DNA of 24,504 nucleotides, taken from NCBI GenBank assembly GCA_038237895.1, contig JBBRYE010000050.1:1-24504 (forward strand), in the 5' to 3' direction. Of this stretch, positions 16,591 through 24,504 are shown one piece after another (the first letter of the stretch is position 1; each line of letters begins with the position of its first letter). Origin of the DNA: Pseudopedobacter sp038237895. GTDB taxonomy: Bacteria > Bacteroidota > Bacteroidia > Sphingobacteriales > Sphingobacteriaceae. A program made the translations under genes and the position numbers. Below the pieces are notes generated by a model, which searched no databases, had not been told where the DNA came from, and was given only the letters and a program-made list of their open reading frames with translations.

Positions 16591-16785
16591 TAGAAATCCT
16601 TAAAAAGTTTTAAAGCATAGAGTTGGTTAAGTCTTTAAGAACCTTTTCTTTTCATTTTTCATTAATTGATTTTAAGTTATACTAAAAGAGAAAATGAAAG
16701 TTTCTCTGAGTTTAATTTTTTCTAATGTTTTATCATATCATGGTCTGCTTAAGATAATTTAATTATTTTAGTCTTTTTAAGATAC

Positions 16786-18144
16786 ATGTCTATATTCAAT
16801 TTCCTTAAGAAGTCATCAAATAAAATAAATACTTTGTGGTTCCAACTTATTGGAAATCAAGATGATTTTGTAATTGAAAGTAGGATATTTCATTCCATTA
16901 GTATCGGTGTCATCATTTTATCAGCCTTATATATTCCATATAACTTTTATGCTGGTCTTTACATTTCTTCTATATCAGCTTTAATTTTTGGCTTAATATT
17001 TTTTTATCAATACTATAATTCTAGGTATCGCGGTAAAACACAAAATGACACTGTTTTTGCTTTAACGGGTTTAATTCTTTTTGGAGTTAATTATTTCTCT
17101 AATGCTGGCATTACTGGCTCTACAGATATCATTTGGCCAACCTACTTATTATTAGTATTTGCGATTTCTCCTTATCGAAAGCATATCAATTGGCTGATCA
17201 TTTACTTTACTTTTTTTCTAATCTTACACCTTATAGAATATTCTTACCCTGCTTCAGTACAAAACCCTTTTACTACTGTTAAAGATCATTTTATAGATAG
17301 AATTACAGCAATACCCTTGGCTATATTGGTTATTTATATTGTGTTTAATTTTATTAGGCGTAGTTATGACAAAGAACGTAGTGCTGTATTAGAGAAAAAT
17401 TTAATTATTGCAAAAAGTAACGAGCAAATTTTGATTCAAAATGATTTATTGGAGAAAAGTAATATAGAGAAAAGTAAACTGATGTCTATTATATCTCATG
17501 ATCTTCGTACTCCATTAGTAAATATCCACAGTTATCTTCAAGTATTGAAGGATTATGAAATGGATAACACGGAACGTAATCAAATAGAAAAAACGCTTTT
17601 AAAATCTACAAATAATGCGATAGATATGCTTTCTAATATTTTGCATTGGTCAAAATCCCAAATGGAGGGTCCGAATGCGCAACTATTACCCATAAATCTT
17701 TTATACGTTTTATCTACAACTATAGATATGGGTAAAGCAAATGCAATAAAAAAAGATATTAGTTTAAATGCTCATATCTCTCCAGAAATAAATATTTTGG
17801 CCGATGTTGATATGCTACAATTAGTAGTAAGAAATCTCATTAGCAATGCGGTTAAATTCTCGCCAATTGGAGGCCATATAGAAGTTAATGCGGAACATGT
17901 ATTAGAAGAATGTAAAATAACTGTATCTGATGATGGGATTGGAATTCCATTAGACAAACAGGGTTCTATTTTTTCTATACAAACAAAGCCTTCATATGGT
18001 ACCAATAAAGAGTTAGGTGTTGGATTGGGTTTAGCACTTTGTAAAGAGTATGTAGACCTTCAAAATGGCAGAATAGATTTTGAAACTGATTCAGAATCTG
18101 GCACTAAATTTTTTGTTTATTTACCAATGGCGATTGACAATTAG
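16786..18144 (+). CDS. Membrane-bound sensor histidine kinase
   Basis: The 452-residue protein has about six membrane spans in its first 190 residues with short loops, so the sensor is probably the membrane bundle itself rather than a periplasmic domain. A coiled linker leads to the HisKA helix with the phosphorylated His238 in ISHDLRTPL. The ATPase domain has the N box NLISNAVKFS (Asn350, Asn354), the G1 box DDGIGIP, and the G2-type GVGLGLALCK. No receiver domain is attached and no response regulator gene is adjacent, so the partner is elsewhere. ATG 16786 is the start; no competing ATG precedes it. The next gene (18327) has its own promoter-like element. The signal sensed cannot be read from the sequence. 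Confidence 0.93.
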   Translation: MSIFNFLKKSSNKINTLWFQLIGNQDDFVIESRIFHSISIGVIILSALYIPYNFYAGLYISSISALIFGLIFFYQYYNSRYRGKTQNDTVFALTGLILFGVNYFSNAGITGSTDIIWPTYLLLVFAISPYRKHINWLIIYFTFFLILHLIEYSYPASVQNPFTTVKDHFIDRITAIPLAILVIYIVFNFIRRSYDKERSAVLEKNLIIAKSNEQILIQNDLLEKSNIEKSKLMSIISHDLRTPLVNIHSYLQVLKDYEMDNTERNQIEKTLLKSTNNAIDMLSNILHWSKSQMEGPNAQLLPINLLYVLSTTIDMGKANAIKKDISLNAHISPEINILADVDMLQLVVRNLISNAVKFSPIGGHIEVNAEHVLEECKITVSDDGIGIPLDKQGSIFSIQTKPSYGTNKELGVGLGLALCKEYVDLQNGRIDFETDSESGTKFFVYLPMAIDN

Positions 18145-18255
18145 GTAAATCAAAGTTGATTCCCTACAACTTAAAATCAGGTATCCATTTTTTTTTAAAA
18201 ATATTAGTTTAATAATTATCCTGTTAAATTCTTGTTCTAACATCGTAAAAAGAAT

Positions 18256-18263
18256 TAAATTTG
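18256..18263 (+). promoter_or_regulatory. Bacteroidota promoter for the small protein at 18327
   Basis: TAAATTTG matches TAnnTTTG exactly, and a TTG at 18232-18234 is a plausible -33 element 21 bases upstream. Transcription would begin around 18270, leaving a leader of about 57 bases. The box includes a TTG at 18261 that opens the reading frame artificially, so the true start is the ATG at 18327. Confidence 0.6.
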
Positions 18264-18326
18264 CAGCTGTATAAACTCATCATCATTAAACAAGGGTTTA
18301 CGCCCATCTTAATCAAAATAATAAAT

Positions 18327-18608
18327 ATGTTATCAGAATATAATATTCAAAAAGCCAGTTCAATGGATCAAATTATATTTAATTATTTTAAACTTAATCC
18401 TAAAGTTAAAGAGATACAAGCAAAAGATTTAATGGAAATTTTTGTAAAGGAGAACGTATTTAGTAAAGACTATAAAGAGGGTTTACCGCTTAGAGATTTC
18501 TTAAAGAAAGTAGAAGAAAGTGATCGTTTAGACCTATTTAAAAAATCAAGTCTTGTTAGAAAAGAAGAAAATAGGTATTGGTTTTTTGTGAGGAGAGCAA
18601 AGAAATAG
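18327..18608 (+). CDS. Small basic hypothetical protein, 93 residues
   Basis: The protein starts MLSEYNIQKASSMDQIIFNYF and is mainly helical, charged and rich in lysine, with a conserved-looking end, RYWFFVRRAKK. It has no signal peptide or membrane span. The reading frame is open from TTG 18261, but that codon is inside the -7 promoter box, so ATG 18327 is chosen. I do not recognise a family. A helix-rich middle (AKDLMEIFVKENVF...LPLRDFLKKVEE) followed by a short aromatic beta-like tail could form a small nucleic-acid- or protein-binding domain, which is a guess. It is convergent with the TPR hybrid kinase, with only 35 bases between their stops. Confidence 0.68.
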   Translation: MLSEYNIQKASSMDQIIFNYFKLNPKVKEIQAKDLMEIFVKENVFSKDYKEGLPLRDFLKKVEESDRLDLFKKSSLVRKEENRYWFFVRRAKK

Positions 18609-18643
18609 ATAAAGATTTAAAATAAGATTTAAACCTCATTATA

Positions 18644-20851
18644 TTAAACTTGAACCCCCATTAATGTTTCATACAGCTTTTTGATTTCTATTGGCTTGCT
18701 TAAAAAACCATTAAAGTGAAACGAATTTTCTTCACGACTTTCTGCCGTGATATCTGCGGTTAGGGCAAAAATAGGGGTAAATTGATTGATGTTTTTATGT
18801 TCCCTGATTTGTTTAGTGGCATCAAAGCCGTTTAATTCTGGCATGTGGATATCCATTAAAATAAAATCGTAGTAAAGTAATTTGGCTTTTTCTACTGCTT
18901 CTATTCCGTTAATAACATGATCTGTAATGATGCCCCAATTGGATAATACCCTCATTGCTACCATGGCATTAATTTGATTATCTTCTGAAAGGAGCACTCT
19001 TTTACCTTTTAAATGATTTTGTTCTAAGGCGGGTATTTCTTGTACCTTGGAAACCCTTTTTAATTGTAGCGTAAAATAAAACTTGGTACCGTTGCCAACC
19101 TTACTCTTAAAATTAATTTTACTACCGTATATAGTTAATATTTTTTTAACAATGGCAAGGCCAAGCCCAGTTCCCACATGTTTTTTTGTAGTGATAGATT
19201 TTGGTTGGGCAAAACTCTCAAATATTTTATCGTAAAAGTCTTCTGCAATACCTACTCCGGTATCTGAAATCTCAAAACTAATACTATCCTTTAATTCCTC
19301 TTTTTTTATTCTACTCACTTTTAAATTTACAGAACCATGTTCTGTAAATTTAATCCCGTTACTTATTAGGTTGTTTAAAACCTGAGACAGTTTAGTTTCA
19401 TCTAGTTCATACCAACCTTTAAGATTAGGATCTAAATCTAAATTTAATTTAATATTTTTTTGATTTGCTTCTAGTTGATAAGTAGTGATTGTGCGTTTTA
19501 AAACAGTTGTTAAATCACTCGGACGTAAATCAAGGGTAACTTTTCCATTATCTAATTTTGTAAAATCTAAAATATCATTGATAATGAGCAATAAGTTTAC
19601 AGAAGCTGCACTTAAAGAATCGATTAGATTTTTATCATTCCCAACATATTTCTCTCTTAAAAGTGAGCTAATTGTTGTTATGGCATTTAATGGAGTTCGG
19701 ATTTCATGACTCATGGTAGAAAGAAAATCCTGTTTTATACGAGCAGATTGTTCTGCAATATCTTTTTTCTCTAAAATTGCTGCCTTTTCTTTTCTAAGTT
19801 GATCGTCTTTTTCAAGCGATTTCATTTTAGTAATTAAATCATAACTTTTTATGATTTGCAGGGTTTGGGCGTTAATTACTTTTTCTTTTTGCGATAGGTA
19901 TAATTCTAAATATGCCAACGCATCTAAAGGCTTGTGTTCTAGCTTGGCAATTTGATAAAGTAAAAAATTACTTTTAAACTTAATAATCACGGTATTGTAT
20001 GTTTCACCAATCTTAATCGCTTCTAATAATGTATCTTTTGCAAGTTTAAGTTTATCCCATTTAAGATATAGTAATCCTAATTTTTGATAGGCCATTCCAA
20101 GGCCAAGTTTTTCTCCAGAATTGATGTGAATATCAATAGATGCTTTAAAATCCTTTTCTGCTAAATCATAGTTGCCGGTATGAATATAAATTTTGGCTCT
20201 TCCAAAATAAGCAAATGCTAATCCACGGATATCGCCTGTTTGATTTTTTAAATGAATTGATTTTTCTACTAATTTAAATGCTTTTTTTAATTTTAGCTGT
20301 TTCAAATAAATACCAGATAAAGGATTATATACATTAGAAATTAAGCTCTTATTTTTAATTTTTTTTGCAGCTGTTATAGCTTTTTTATAAGAATTAATTG
20401 CATTGCCTACATCACCAAAATACTCGTAAATTGTACCTAATGATTTATGAACCCGGGCTTGATTAAAATAGTCATCATTTTTTTGATAAATGGTTAAACA
20501 GTCCATCAGATTAATTAATCCAAGATGGTAGTTATCTGTTTTATAATGGATACTCGCAATATTGTAAGAAGCATCTGCAAGCCCATTTTCATCGTCTAAT
20601 AATTTAAAAACAAGGATAGATTTCTTAGCCAAAGACATGGCTTGTTTATAAGACCCACTAATCATATAAAATAAGGAAAGTTGATTTAAACTTTTCCCTA
20701 TTAAAAATTGATCATTTAAGATTTTGCTGATTGTTAATGCTTTGGAAGATAATCGGATACTTTGTTTTAAATCATAGATACGACAAGCATAAGAATCTTC
20801 TAAAAGCTTTTTTACCTCATTTATGATTAAAATATTGTTATCCATCTCCAA
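18644..20851 (-). CDS. TPR-containing hybrid sensor histidine kinase/response regulator
   Basis: The 735-residue protein has no signal peptide or clear membrane span, so it is probably cytoplasmic. The first 330 residues form about seven tetratricopeptide-type helical repeats (for example LADASYNIASIHYKTDNYHL and ARVHKSLGTIYEYFGD). A coiled-coil linker follows, then HisKA with His382 in MSHEIRTPL. The ATPase domain has NNLISNGIKFTEH, SDTGVGIAEDF and GTGLGLAIVKK. A C-terminal receiver domain has acidic residues in SEDNQINA, the phospho-acceptor Asp667 in LMDIHMPELNG, and Lys in FLSKPI. There is no DNA-binding output, so the receiver probably passes phosphate on or tunes the kinase. The TPR part would sense a partner protein. 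The start is ATG 20851; ATG 20845 is an alternative. It is downstream of the M28 gene, with 114 bases between. Confidence 0.94.
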   Translation of the reverse strand: MEMDNNILIINEVKKLLEDSYACRIYDLKQSIRLSSKALTISKILNDQFLIGKSLNQLSLFYMISGSYKQAMSLAKKSILVFKLLDDENGLADASYNIASIHYKTDNYHLGLINLMDCLTIYQKNDDYFNQARVHKSLGTIYEYFGDVGNAINSYKKAITAAKKIKNKSLISNVYNPLSGIYLKQLKLKKAFKLVEKSIHLKNQTGDIRGLAFAYFGRAKIYIHTGNYDLAEKDFKASIDIHINSGEKLGLGMAYQKLGLLYLKWDKLKLAKDTLLEAIKIGETYNTVIIKFKSNFLLYQIAKLEHKPLDALAYLELYLSQKEKVINAQTLQIIKSYDLITKMKSLEKDDQLRKEKAAILEKKDIAEQSARIKQDFLSTMSHEIRTPLNAITTISSLLREKYVGNDKNLIDSLSAASVNLLLIINDILDFTKLDNGKVTLDLRPSDLTTVLKRTITTYQLEANQKNIKLNLDLDPNLKGWYELDETKLSQVLNNLISNGIKFTEHGSVNLKVSRIKKEELKDSISFEISDTGVGIAEDFYDKIFESFAQPKSITTKKHVGTGLGLAIVKKILTIYGSKINFKSKVGNGTKFYFTLQLKRVSKVQEIPALEQNHLKGKRVLLSEDNQINAMVAMRVLSNWGIITDHVINGIEAVEKAKLLYYDFILMDIHMPELNGFDATKQIREHKNINQFTPIFALTADITAESREENSFHFNGFLSKPIEIKKLYETLMGVQV

Positions 20852-20965
20852 TTGAATTGATACGTCTAGGTTATACGTTTAAACATTTAAAAATGTTCTT
20901 AAATCAATAATTCAAAGCTTAAATAATTTTAAACTTATTTTATAAATGATTAAGGGCAATGTGTA

Positions 20966-22426
20966 TTAACGTTTAACTACACCATCAACAGCAGGTTTTT
21001 TTAAAGTTTCAGAAACTGTCCAACCTGTTCCATACATCCAATCTGTCATCTTTTTTAATTTCATGATGTCGATTCCTACTGGCTCATCTTTTGGGGTATG
21101 ATAATCGGGATGTAACAAAGTAGTAAAGAAAATAGCCGGAATGCCAGCTTGCGCATAGGGCAAATGATCACTCCTGAAATACCAAAATTCTGGATGTGCG
21201 GCTTCATCCCAAGAAAAATCTACCTTAAAATGAGTTAGTTTTGCATTTGTTTTTAAAGCCATACTCACTAGTTCAGATGAATTTTTGTGTGGAACAATAC
21301 TACCTAGTAAAGCTGCAGAATCAGGTGCATTCCTTCCTATCATATCTCCATTTAAAACAGCAACAATTTTATTTTTATCCATATTAGGATGATTAACAAA
21401 CCACCTTGAACCTAATAAACCTCTTTCCTCGGCTCCATGCCATATAAATAAAGCAGAACGTTTTCCAGGTTTAGAAATCCAAGCTCTTCCAATAGCCAAC
21501 ATAGCCACAGTTACAGATGCATTATCATCTGCACCATTCCAAATTGAATCACCTTTTATGGCTGGGCCAACTCCATCATGATCATGATGACCGCTAAAAA
21601 GCACAAATTCATTCTTTAGTTGTGGGTCTGTTCCAGCAGCTTTTGCAATTACATTTACACTAGGATATTCGAAATTTTCTTCTTTAAAATCCAATGTGAT
21701 ATGGGCATTGCCGTTACTTAATTGACTTTCAAATTCATCACTTACCAAAATTGAGGGTGTTTTAACTTTTGGTTTGTCCATGCCATCAATTAAGTACAAA
21801 CCTTCCTCAAAGTTATGTCCCACAAAAGCAATAGCTGCTTTAACCGTTTCATCAGCAACAAAAATAATTGCTTTTACACCTTTGCGTTGTAAAATTTGGC
21901 TTTGCTGACGTATAGCAGAGGCTGTATAGCGATATCCCCACAGGCTCATACCTGGTGCTGGTAATGGTTTTGGTGCTTTTATTTTTAATGCTACTATTTT
22001 ATCTTTTAAATCTTGTGCGGTATCCGCCATTGAGCTTAACCATTTTACATCTGCATCTAATTTAATATCTAAGGGTTGTGTGGGCCAAACCTCTTTCCAA
22101 AGTTTTAAAGATTTATTATTTATAGCAAAACTACTACTCTCAGCTATACGAGTTCTATTGATATTGAAAAACTGAAAATAAGTCCCATCATCTCCAGCAG
22201 GTTTTAATCCAGCTTCTTGTGCTTTTTGGGCTACCCAAACCGCAGCTCTCATTTCATCTAAACTTCCGGCTCTTCTGCCTCTAAAAGCATCTCCAGCCAA
22301 TTCAAAAATATCTTTTTTTAAGTCGAAGGTTTTTATTGCAGATAAGGCAGGTGGCGTAATTTGAGCTTTAACGCTAAAGCAGATAATAAATAAAATGAAA
22401 ATTATAAGGGTATACTGTTTTTTCAT
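20966..22426 (-). CDS. M28-family zinc aminopeptidase, secreted
   Basis: The 486-residue protein has a cleavable signal peptide (IIFILFIICFSVKAQ) with no lipobox cysteine, so it should be periplasmic or secreted. The M28 metal-binding pattern is present in order: GHHDHDG with His280 and Asp282, NGADDNASV with the bridging aspartate, HGAEERGLLG with the paired glutamates, NGDMIGRN, and YHTPKDE with the last histidine. An inserted segment between the signal and the peptidase core resembles a PA domain. These enzymes remove N-terminal residues from peptides. It lies 74 bases after the ankyrin gene on the same strand, so they may share a transcript. Length and motifs suggest an active enzyme. Confidence 0.95.
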   Translation of the reverse strand: MKKQYTLIIFILFIICFSVKAQITPPALSAIKTFDLKKDIFELAGDAFRGRRAGSLDEMRAAVWVAQKAQEAGLKPAGDDGTYFQFFNINRTRIAESSSFAINNKSLKLWKEVWPTQPLDIKLDADVKWLSSMADTAQDLKDKIVALKIKAPKPLPAPGMSLWGYRYTASAIRQQSQILQRKGVKAIIFVADETVKAAIAFVGHNFEEGLYLIDGMDKPKVKTPSILVSDEFESQLSNGNAHITLDFKEENFEYPSVNVIAKAAGTDPQLKNEFVLFSGHHDHDGVGPAIKGDSIWNGADDNASVTVAMLAIGRAWISKPGKRSALFIWHGAEERGLLGSRWFVNHPNMDKNKIVAVLNGDMIGRNAPDSAALLGSIVPHKNSSELVSMALKTNAKLTHFKVDFSWDEAAHPEFWYFRSDHLPYAQAGIPAIFFTTLLHPDYHTPKDEPVGIDIMKLKKMTDWMYGTGWTVSETLKKPAVDGVVKR

Positions 22427-22500
22427 AATGCAAAATAAGAAATGAAGATTAATAAATAAATTAATCCTGTAAATATTACAAACTAGCTTAATAATAGAAT

Positions 22501-22959
22501 TTAAGCTAACAAATCTACTGCGGTCATGTTATTTTGTATACCAGCATGATCTAATGCCATTAATCCATTGTTATCATGAATCATTTTATCAGCCCCATGA
22601 TCTATTAATAATTTAATCATATCATTTCGTCCGAACATGGTAGCAAACATGAGGGCTGTGCCACCATTGCCATGTTGTTGGTTAAGGTCTGCTTTACCCT
22701 TTATGAGTAATTCTGCAATTTCTGGATAGCCTTTAAAAGCAACTCCCATCAAAGCGGTATTCCCACCATTATCTTGGGCATTAAGGTCGGCACCTTGTTC
22801 AATCAATAATTCTGTTGCAGCTAATTGTCCGTTGTAGGTGGCTATGGTAAGTGGGGTACATCCTTTTTCATCTTTAGAATTGATGTTGGCACCGGCAGCT
22901 AATAATTGTTTAATCTGTTCAAGGTCGCCAATTCTGGCAGCTTGTATCAATTCATTCAT
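22501..22959 (-). CDS. Ankyrin-repeat protein next to catalase
   Basis: The 152-residue protein is almost entirely ankyrin repeats: about four full or partial units with the G-x-TPL/TAL and LL-x-x-GAD patterns (GCTPLTIATYNGQLAATELL, GNTALMGVAFKGYPEIAELL, GTALMFATMFGRNDMIKLL). It has no signal peptide, so it should be cytoplasmic and act by protein binding. It follows katE on the same strand by 106 bases. Ankyrin genes are next to catalase genes in several bacteria, and in Pseudomonas the AnkB protein is needed for full KatB activity. A similar helper role is possible but not shown here. A strong terminator lies between the two genes. Confidence 0.93.
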   Translation of the reverse strand: MNELIQAARIGDLEQIKQLLAAGANINSKDEKGCTPLTIATYNGQLAATELLIEQGADLNAQDNGGNTALMGVAFKGYPEIAELLIKGKADLNQQHGNGGTALMFATMFGRNDMIKLLIDHGADKMIHDNNGLMALDHAGIQNNMTAVDLLA

Positions 22960-23020
22960 GTAATGGTTTTTTTTAAATTAATGGATTTGACGTATTTTAA
23001 GAAAAGATATTAATCGCTTA

Positions 23021-23060
23021 TAAAAAAATGCAGTAGAAGGAATTTCTTCTGCTGCATTTA
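23021..23060 (-). terminator. Intrinsic terminator of katE
   Basis: Read on the - strand, AAATGCAGCAGAAG pairs with CTTCTACTGCATTT as a 14-base-pair stem with one G-U pair and a six-base loop, followed directly by more T residues. It lies six bases past the catalase stop codon. It should end most katE transcripts before the ankyrin gene. Confidence 0.85.
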
Positions 23061-23065
23061 AAAGA

Positions 23066-24504
23066 TTATGAAGGAACTTTTTCTCCTTTTTCTCTAGGCC
23101 AAAAACGATGGTTTGCAATGGCAGTGATGAATTTTTGCGTATCTTCTTTAGTTACCTTATCCATCATAATCAAAGCTTCATCTTTATCAATCGCTTTTTT
23201 ATCCGTTAGTTTTTGAGCTACATAGCTTTTATCGAATAATTTTTTAGCATCCCCACAAAAAGCCAAGGCTTTACAATGCGTAAAAGTTTCATTTATAAAA
23301 TGAATAGCATCGGGAATATCCATTAACGCTTGTATGCTTTTCTCACCCGAAGGGATATAAATGGCATCTACTAATACAGAAGCAAAGGCTAAAAAGCTTT
23401 TATCTACTTTAATTTTGTTTCCATCGCTGTCGTTAATAAATCCTCCATGAGGTGCAATTACTTTAACCATGGCTCCTTCATCTTCTAAAGATTTTTTCAT
23501 AGATGATAAGGATTCCGTATCTACACCGTCAGCAGCTAAAAAAGCAACTTGCCTGGTTTTAATGGTATCCTTAATCGTATTTGCCATGCTTAAGGCTGGT
23601 GAATTTTTAAATTCAGGATTCACATCAATTGGTTGAAAATCATCAGGATTTTCATCTGCACCAAATTGATGATTCATTGGTTCTTTAGGCTTTGGAACTT
23701 CTATTCCTAATCCTTTTGCAACAATAGCGGCTAAATTTTTATCAATTTGAGTCAATAAACCCACTACTCTTTCTGCAATTTCTGGCCTTTCTAATTTACC
23801 CAATTCAAATTTCAAAGCATCTTGAATATGGCTTTGTTCTGGATATGATTGGCTATTATAAAATAAAGTTGCCTGACTAAAAAAGTCTAAGAAGCTTTTA
23901 CTTCTTGTCCTGATTTTATAATAATCAACTCTTTCCTGATAAGAGGTAAAACCTCCTTCTGCAGCTTTAGCTTGTTTTGGAGAACCATCGGAAATGGAGT
24001 TTGGGAAATAAGCTGTTTTGCTTTTATTGATCTCCATTCTTGCTATGCCATCCCTTTGATTATTGTGCATTGACGCAATTGGCCTATTGATAGGAATCTC
24101 ATGAAAGTTTGGTCCACCTAAACGACTCAATTGTGTATCTGTATAAGAGAATAATCTTCCCTGTAAAAGAGGGTCGTTGGTAAAATCTATTCCAGGTACT
24201 ACATGTCCTAAATGAAATGCTACTTGTTCTGTTTCTGCAAAATAATTATCTGGGTTACGGTTTAAAGTCATTTTACCGATTTTCTTTACCGGAATTAATT
24301 CTTCAGGAACTAATTTAGTTGGATCTAAAAGGTCGAAATCAAATTTATGCTCATCTTCTTCAGGGATTATTTGGACACCAAATTCCCATTCAGCAAAATC
24401 ACCGTTTTCAATTGCGTCATGTAAATCTCTTCTATGGAAATCCGGATCTTGTCCATTAATTTTCAAAGCCTCGTCCCAAACTACGGAATGCATTCCCAAT
24501 AAAG
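23066..24504 (-). CDS. katE: Catalase, large-subunit clade 2 (KatE/HPII type), N-terminus beyond window
   Basis: About 479 codons are visible; the 5' part continues past the right end of the window. Catalase splits hydrogen peroxide into water and oxygen with a haem cofactor. The sequence opens inside the core, HSVVWDEALKINGQDPDFHR, and includes RLFSYTDTQLSRLG, where the tyrosine (codon 24143-24145) is the proximal haem ligand. The C-terminal region from about TRQVAFLAADGVDTESL to FTHCKALAFCGDAKKL is the extra flavodoxin-like (GATase1/DJ-1-like) domain that marks large-subunit catalases. The distal His and Asn are not in the window. The reading frame is intact to a TAA at 23066-23068. An apparent start at 24499 is only a TTG inside the frame. 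Confidence 0.95.
   Translation of the reverse strand, partial: LLGMHSVVWDEALKINGQDPDFHRRDLHDAIENGDFAEWEFGVQIIPEEDEHKFDFDLLDPTKLVPEELIPVKKIGKMTLNRNPDNYFAETEQVAFHLGHVVPGIDFTNDPLLQGRLFSYTDTQLSRLGGPNFHEIPINRPIASMHNNQRDGIARMEINKSKTAYFPNSISDGSPKQAKAAEGGFTSYQERVDYYKIRTRSKSFLDFFSQATLFYNSQSYPEQSHIQDALKFELGKLERPEIAERVVGLLTQIDKNLAAIVAKGLGIEVPKPKEPMNHQFGADENPDDFQPIDVNPEFKNSPALSMANTIKDTIKTRQVAFLAADGVDTESLSSMKKSLEDEGAMVKVIAPHGGFINDSDGNKIKVDKSFLAFASVLVDAIYIPSGEKSIQALMDIPDAIHFINETFTHCKALAFCGDAKKLFDKSYVAQKLTDKKAIDKDEALIMMDKVTKEDTQKFITAIANHRFWPREKGEKVPS

Noticed and set aside
18261..18326. N-terminal extension of the small protein from TTG 18261
   Set aside because: The TTG lies within the TAAATTTG promoter box and would be upstream of the expected transcript start; ATG 18327 fits better.
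22447..22466. Inverted repeat GATTAAT/ATTAATC between the ankyrin and M28 genes
   Set aside because: Only seven base pairs, all but one A-T, with no T-run suited to termination; chance is likely in such AT-rich DNA.

Overview
The window looks like chromosome of a Bacteroidota bacterium, most likely a Sphingobacteriaceae/Pedobacter-type organism. The reasons are AT-rich DNA, starts without clear Shine-Dalgarno sequences, several TAnnTTTG-type -7 boxes, lipoprotein signals ending in short LxxC-type lipoboxes, and the mix of families (M13 and M28 peptidases, SOUL protein, TPR hybrid kinase, DUF6088-type AbiEi). This assignment is inferred from protein character, not from a database search.

Bases 1-7670 are an anti-phage defence locus, all on the + strand. 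It opens with the C-terminal tail of a type I restriction specificity subunit (hsdS). Then come an OLD-family ATPase with a TOPRIM nuclease domain, an AbiEi antitoxin, an AbiEii toxin broken by one in-frame TGA, the type I restriction subunit hsdR, and a small single-membrane-span protein of unknown function. The OLD and AbiE genes sit between hsdS and hsdR, so the restriction-modification operon hosts extra defence genes. A hairpin after the OLD gene and a palindrome plus -7 box before abiEi suggest that abiEi-abiEii-hsdR forms its own transcription unit. Both junctions in it are ATGA overlaps, so restriction may be controlled by the AbiEi repressor.

Bases 7671-8281 contain no gene but hold several inverted repeats, including a roughly 100-bp imperfect palindrome that resembles a dispersed intergenic repeat of Bacteroidota. 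This gap probably marks the edge of the defence island.

Bases 8282-18608 are ordinary chromosome: a lipoprotein, a short conserved-looking protein, an M13 metallopeptidase lipoprotein (-), purT (-), a succinate-semialdehyde-type aldehyde dehydrogenase (+), a SOUL haem-binding-type protein (-), a repeat-built lipoprotein (+), a membrane sensor histidine kinase (+) and a 93-residue protein (+). Strong hairpin terminators separate several of them.

Bases 18644-24504 are all on the - strand and are transcribed in the order katE (clade 2 catalase, truncated by the window end), ankyrin-repeat protein, M28 peptidase, TPR hybrid histidine kinase. A strong terminator follows katE, so the ankyrin gene probably has its own promoter or relies on read-through. 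No tRNA, rRNA, CRISPR array, insertion sequence or prophage gene was seen.
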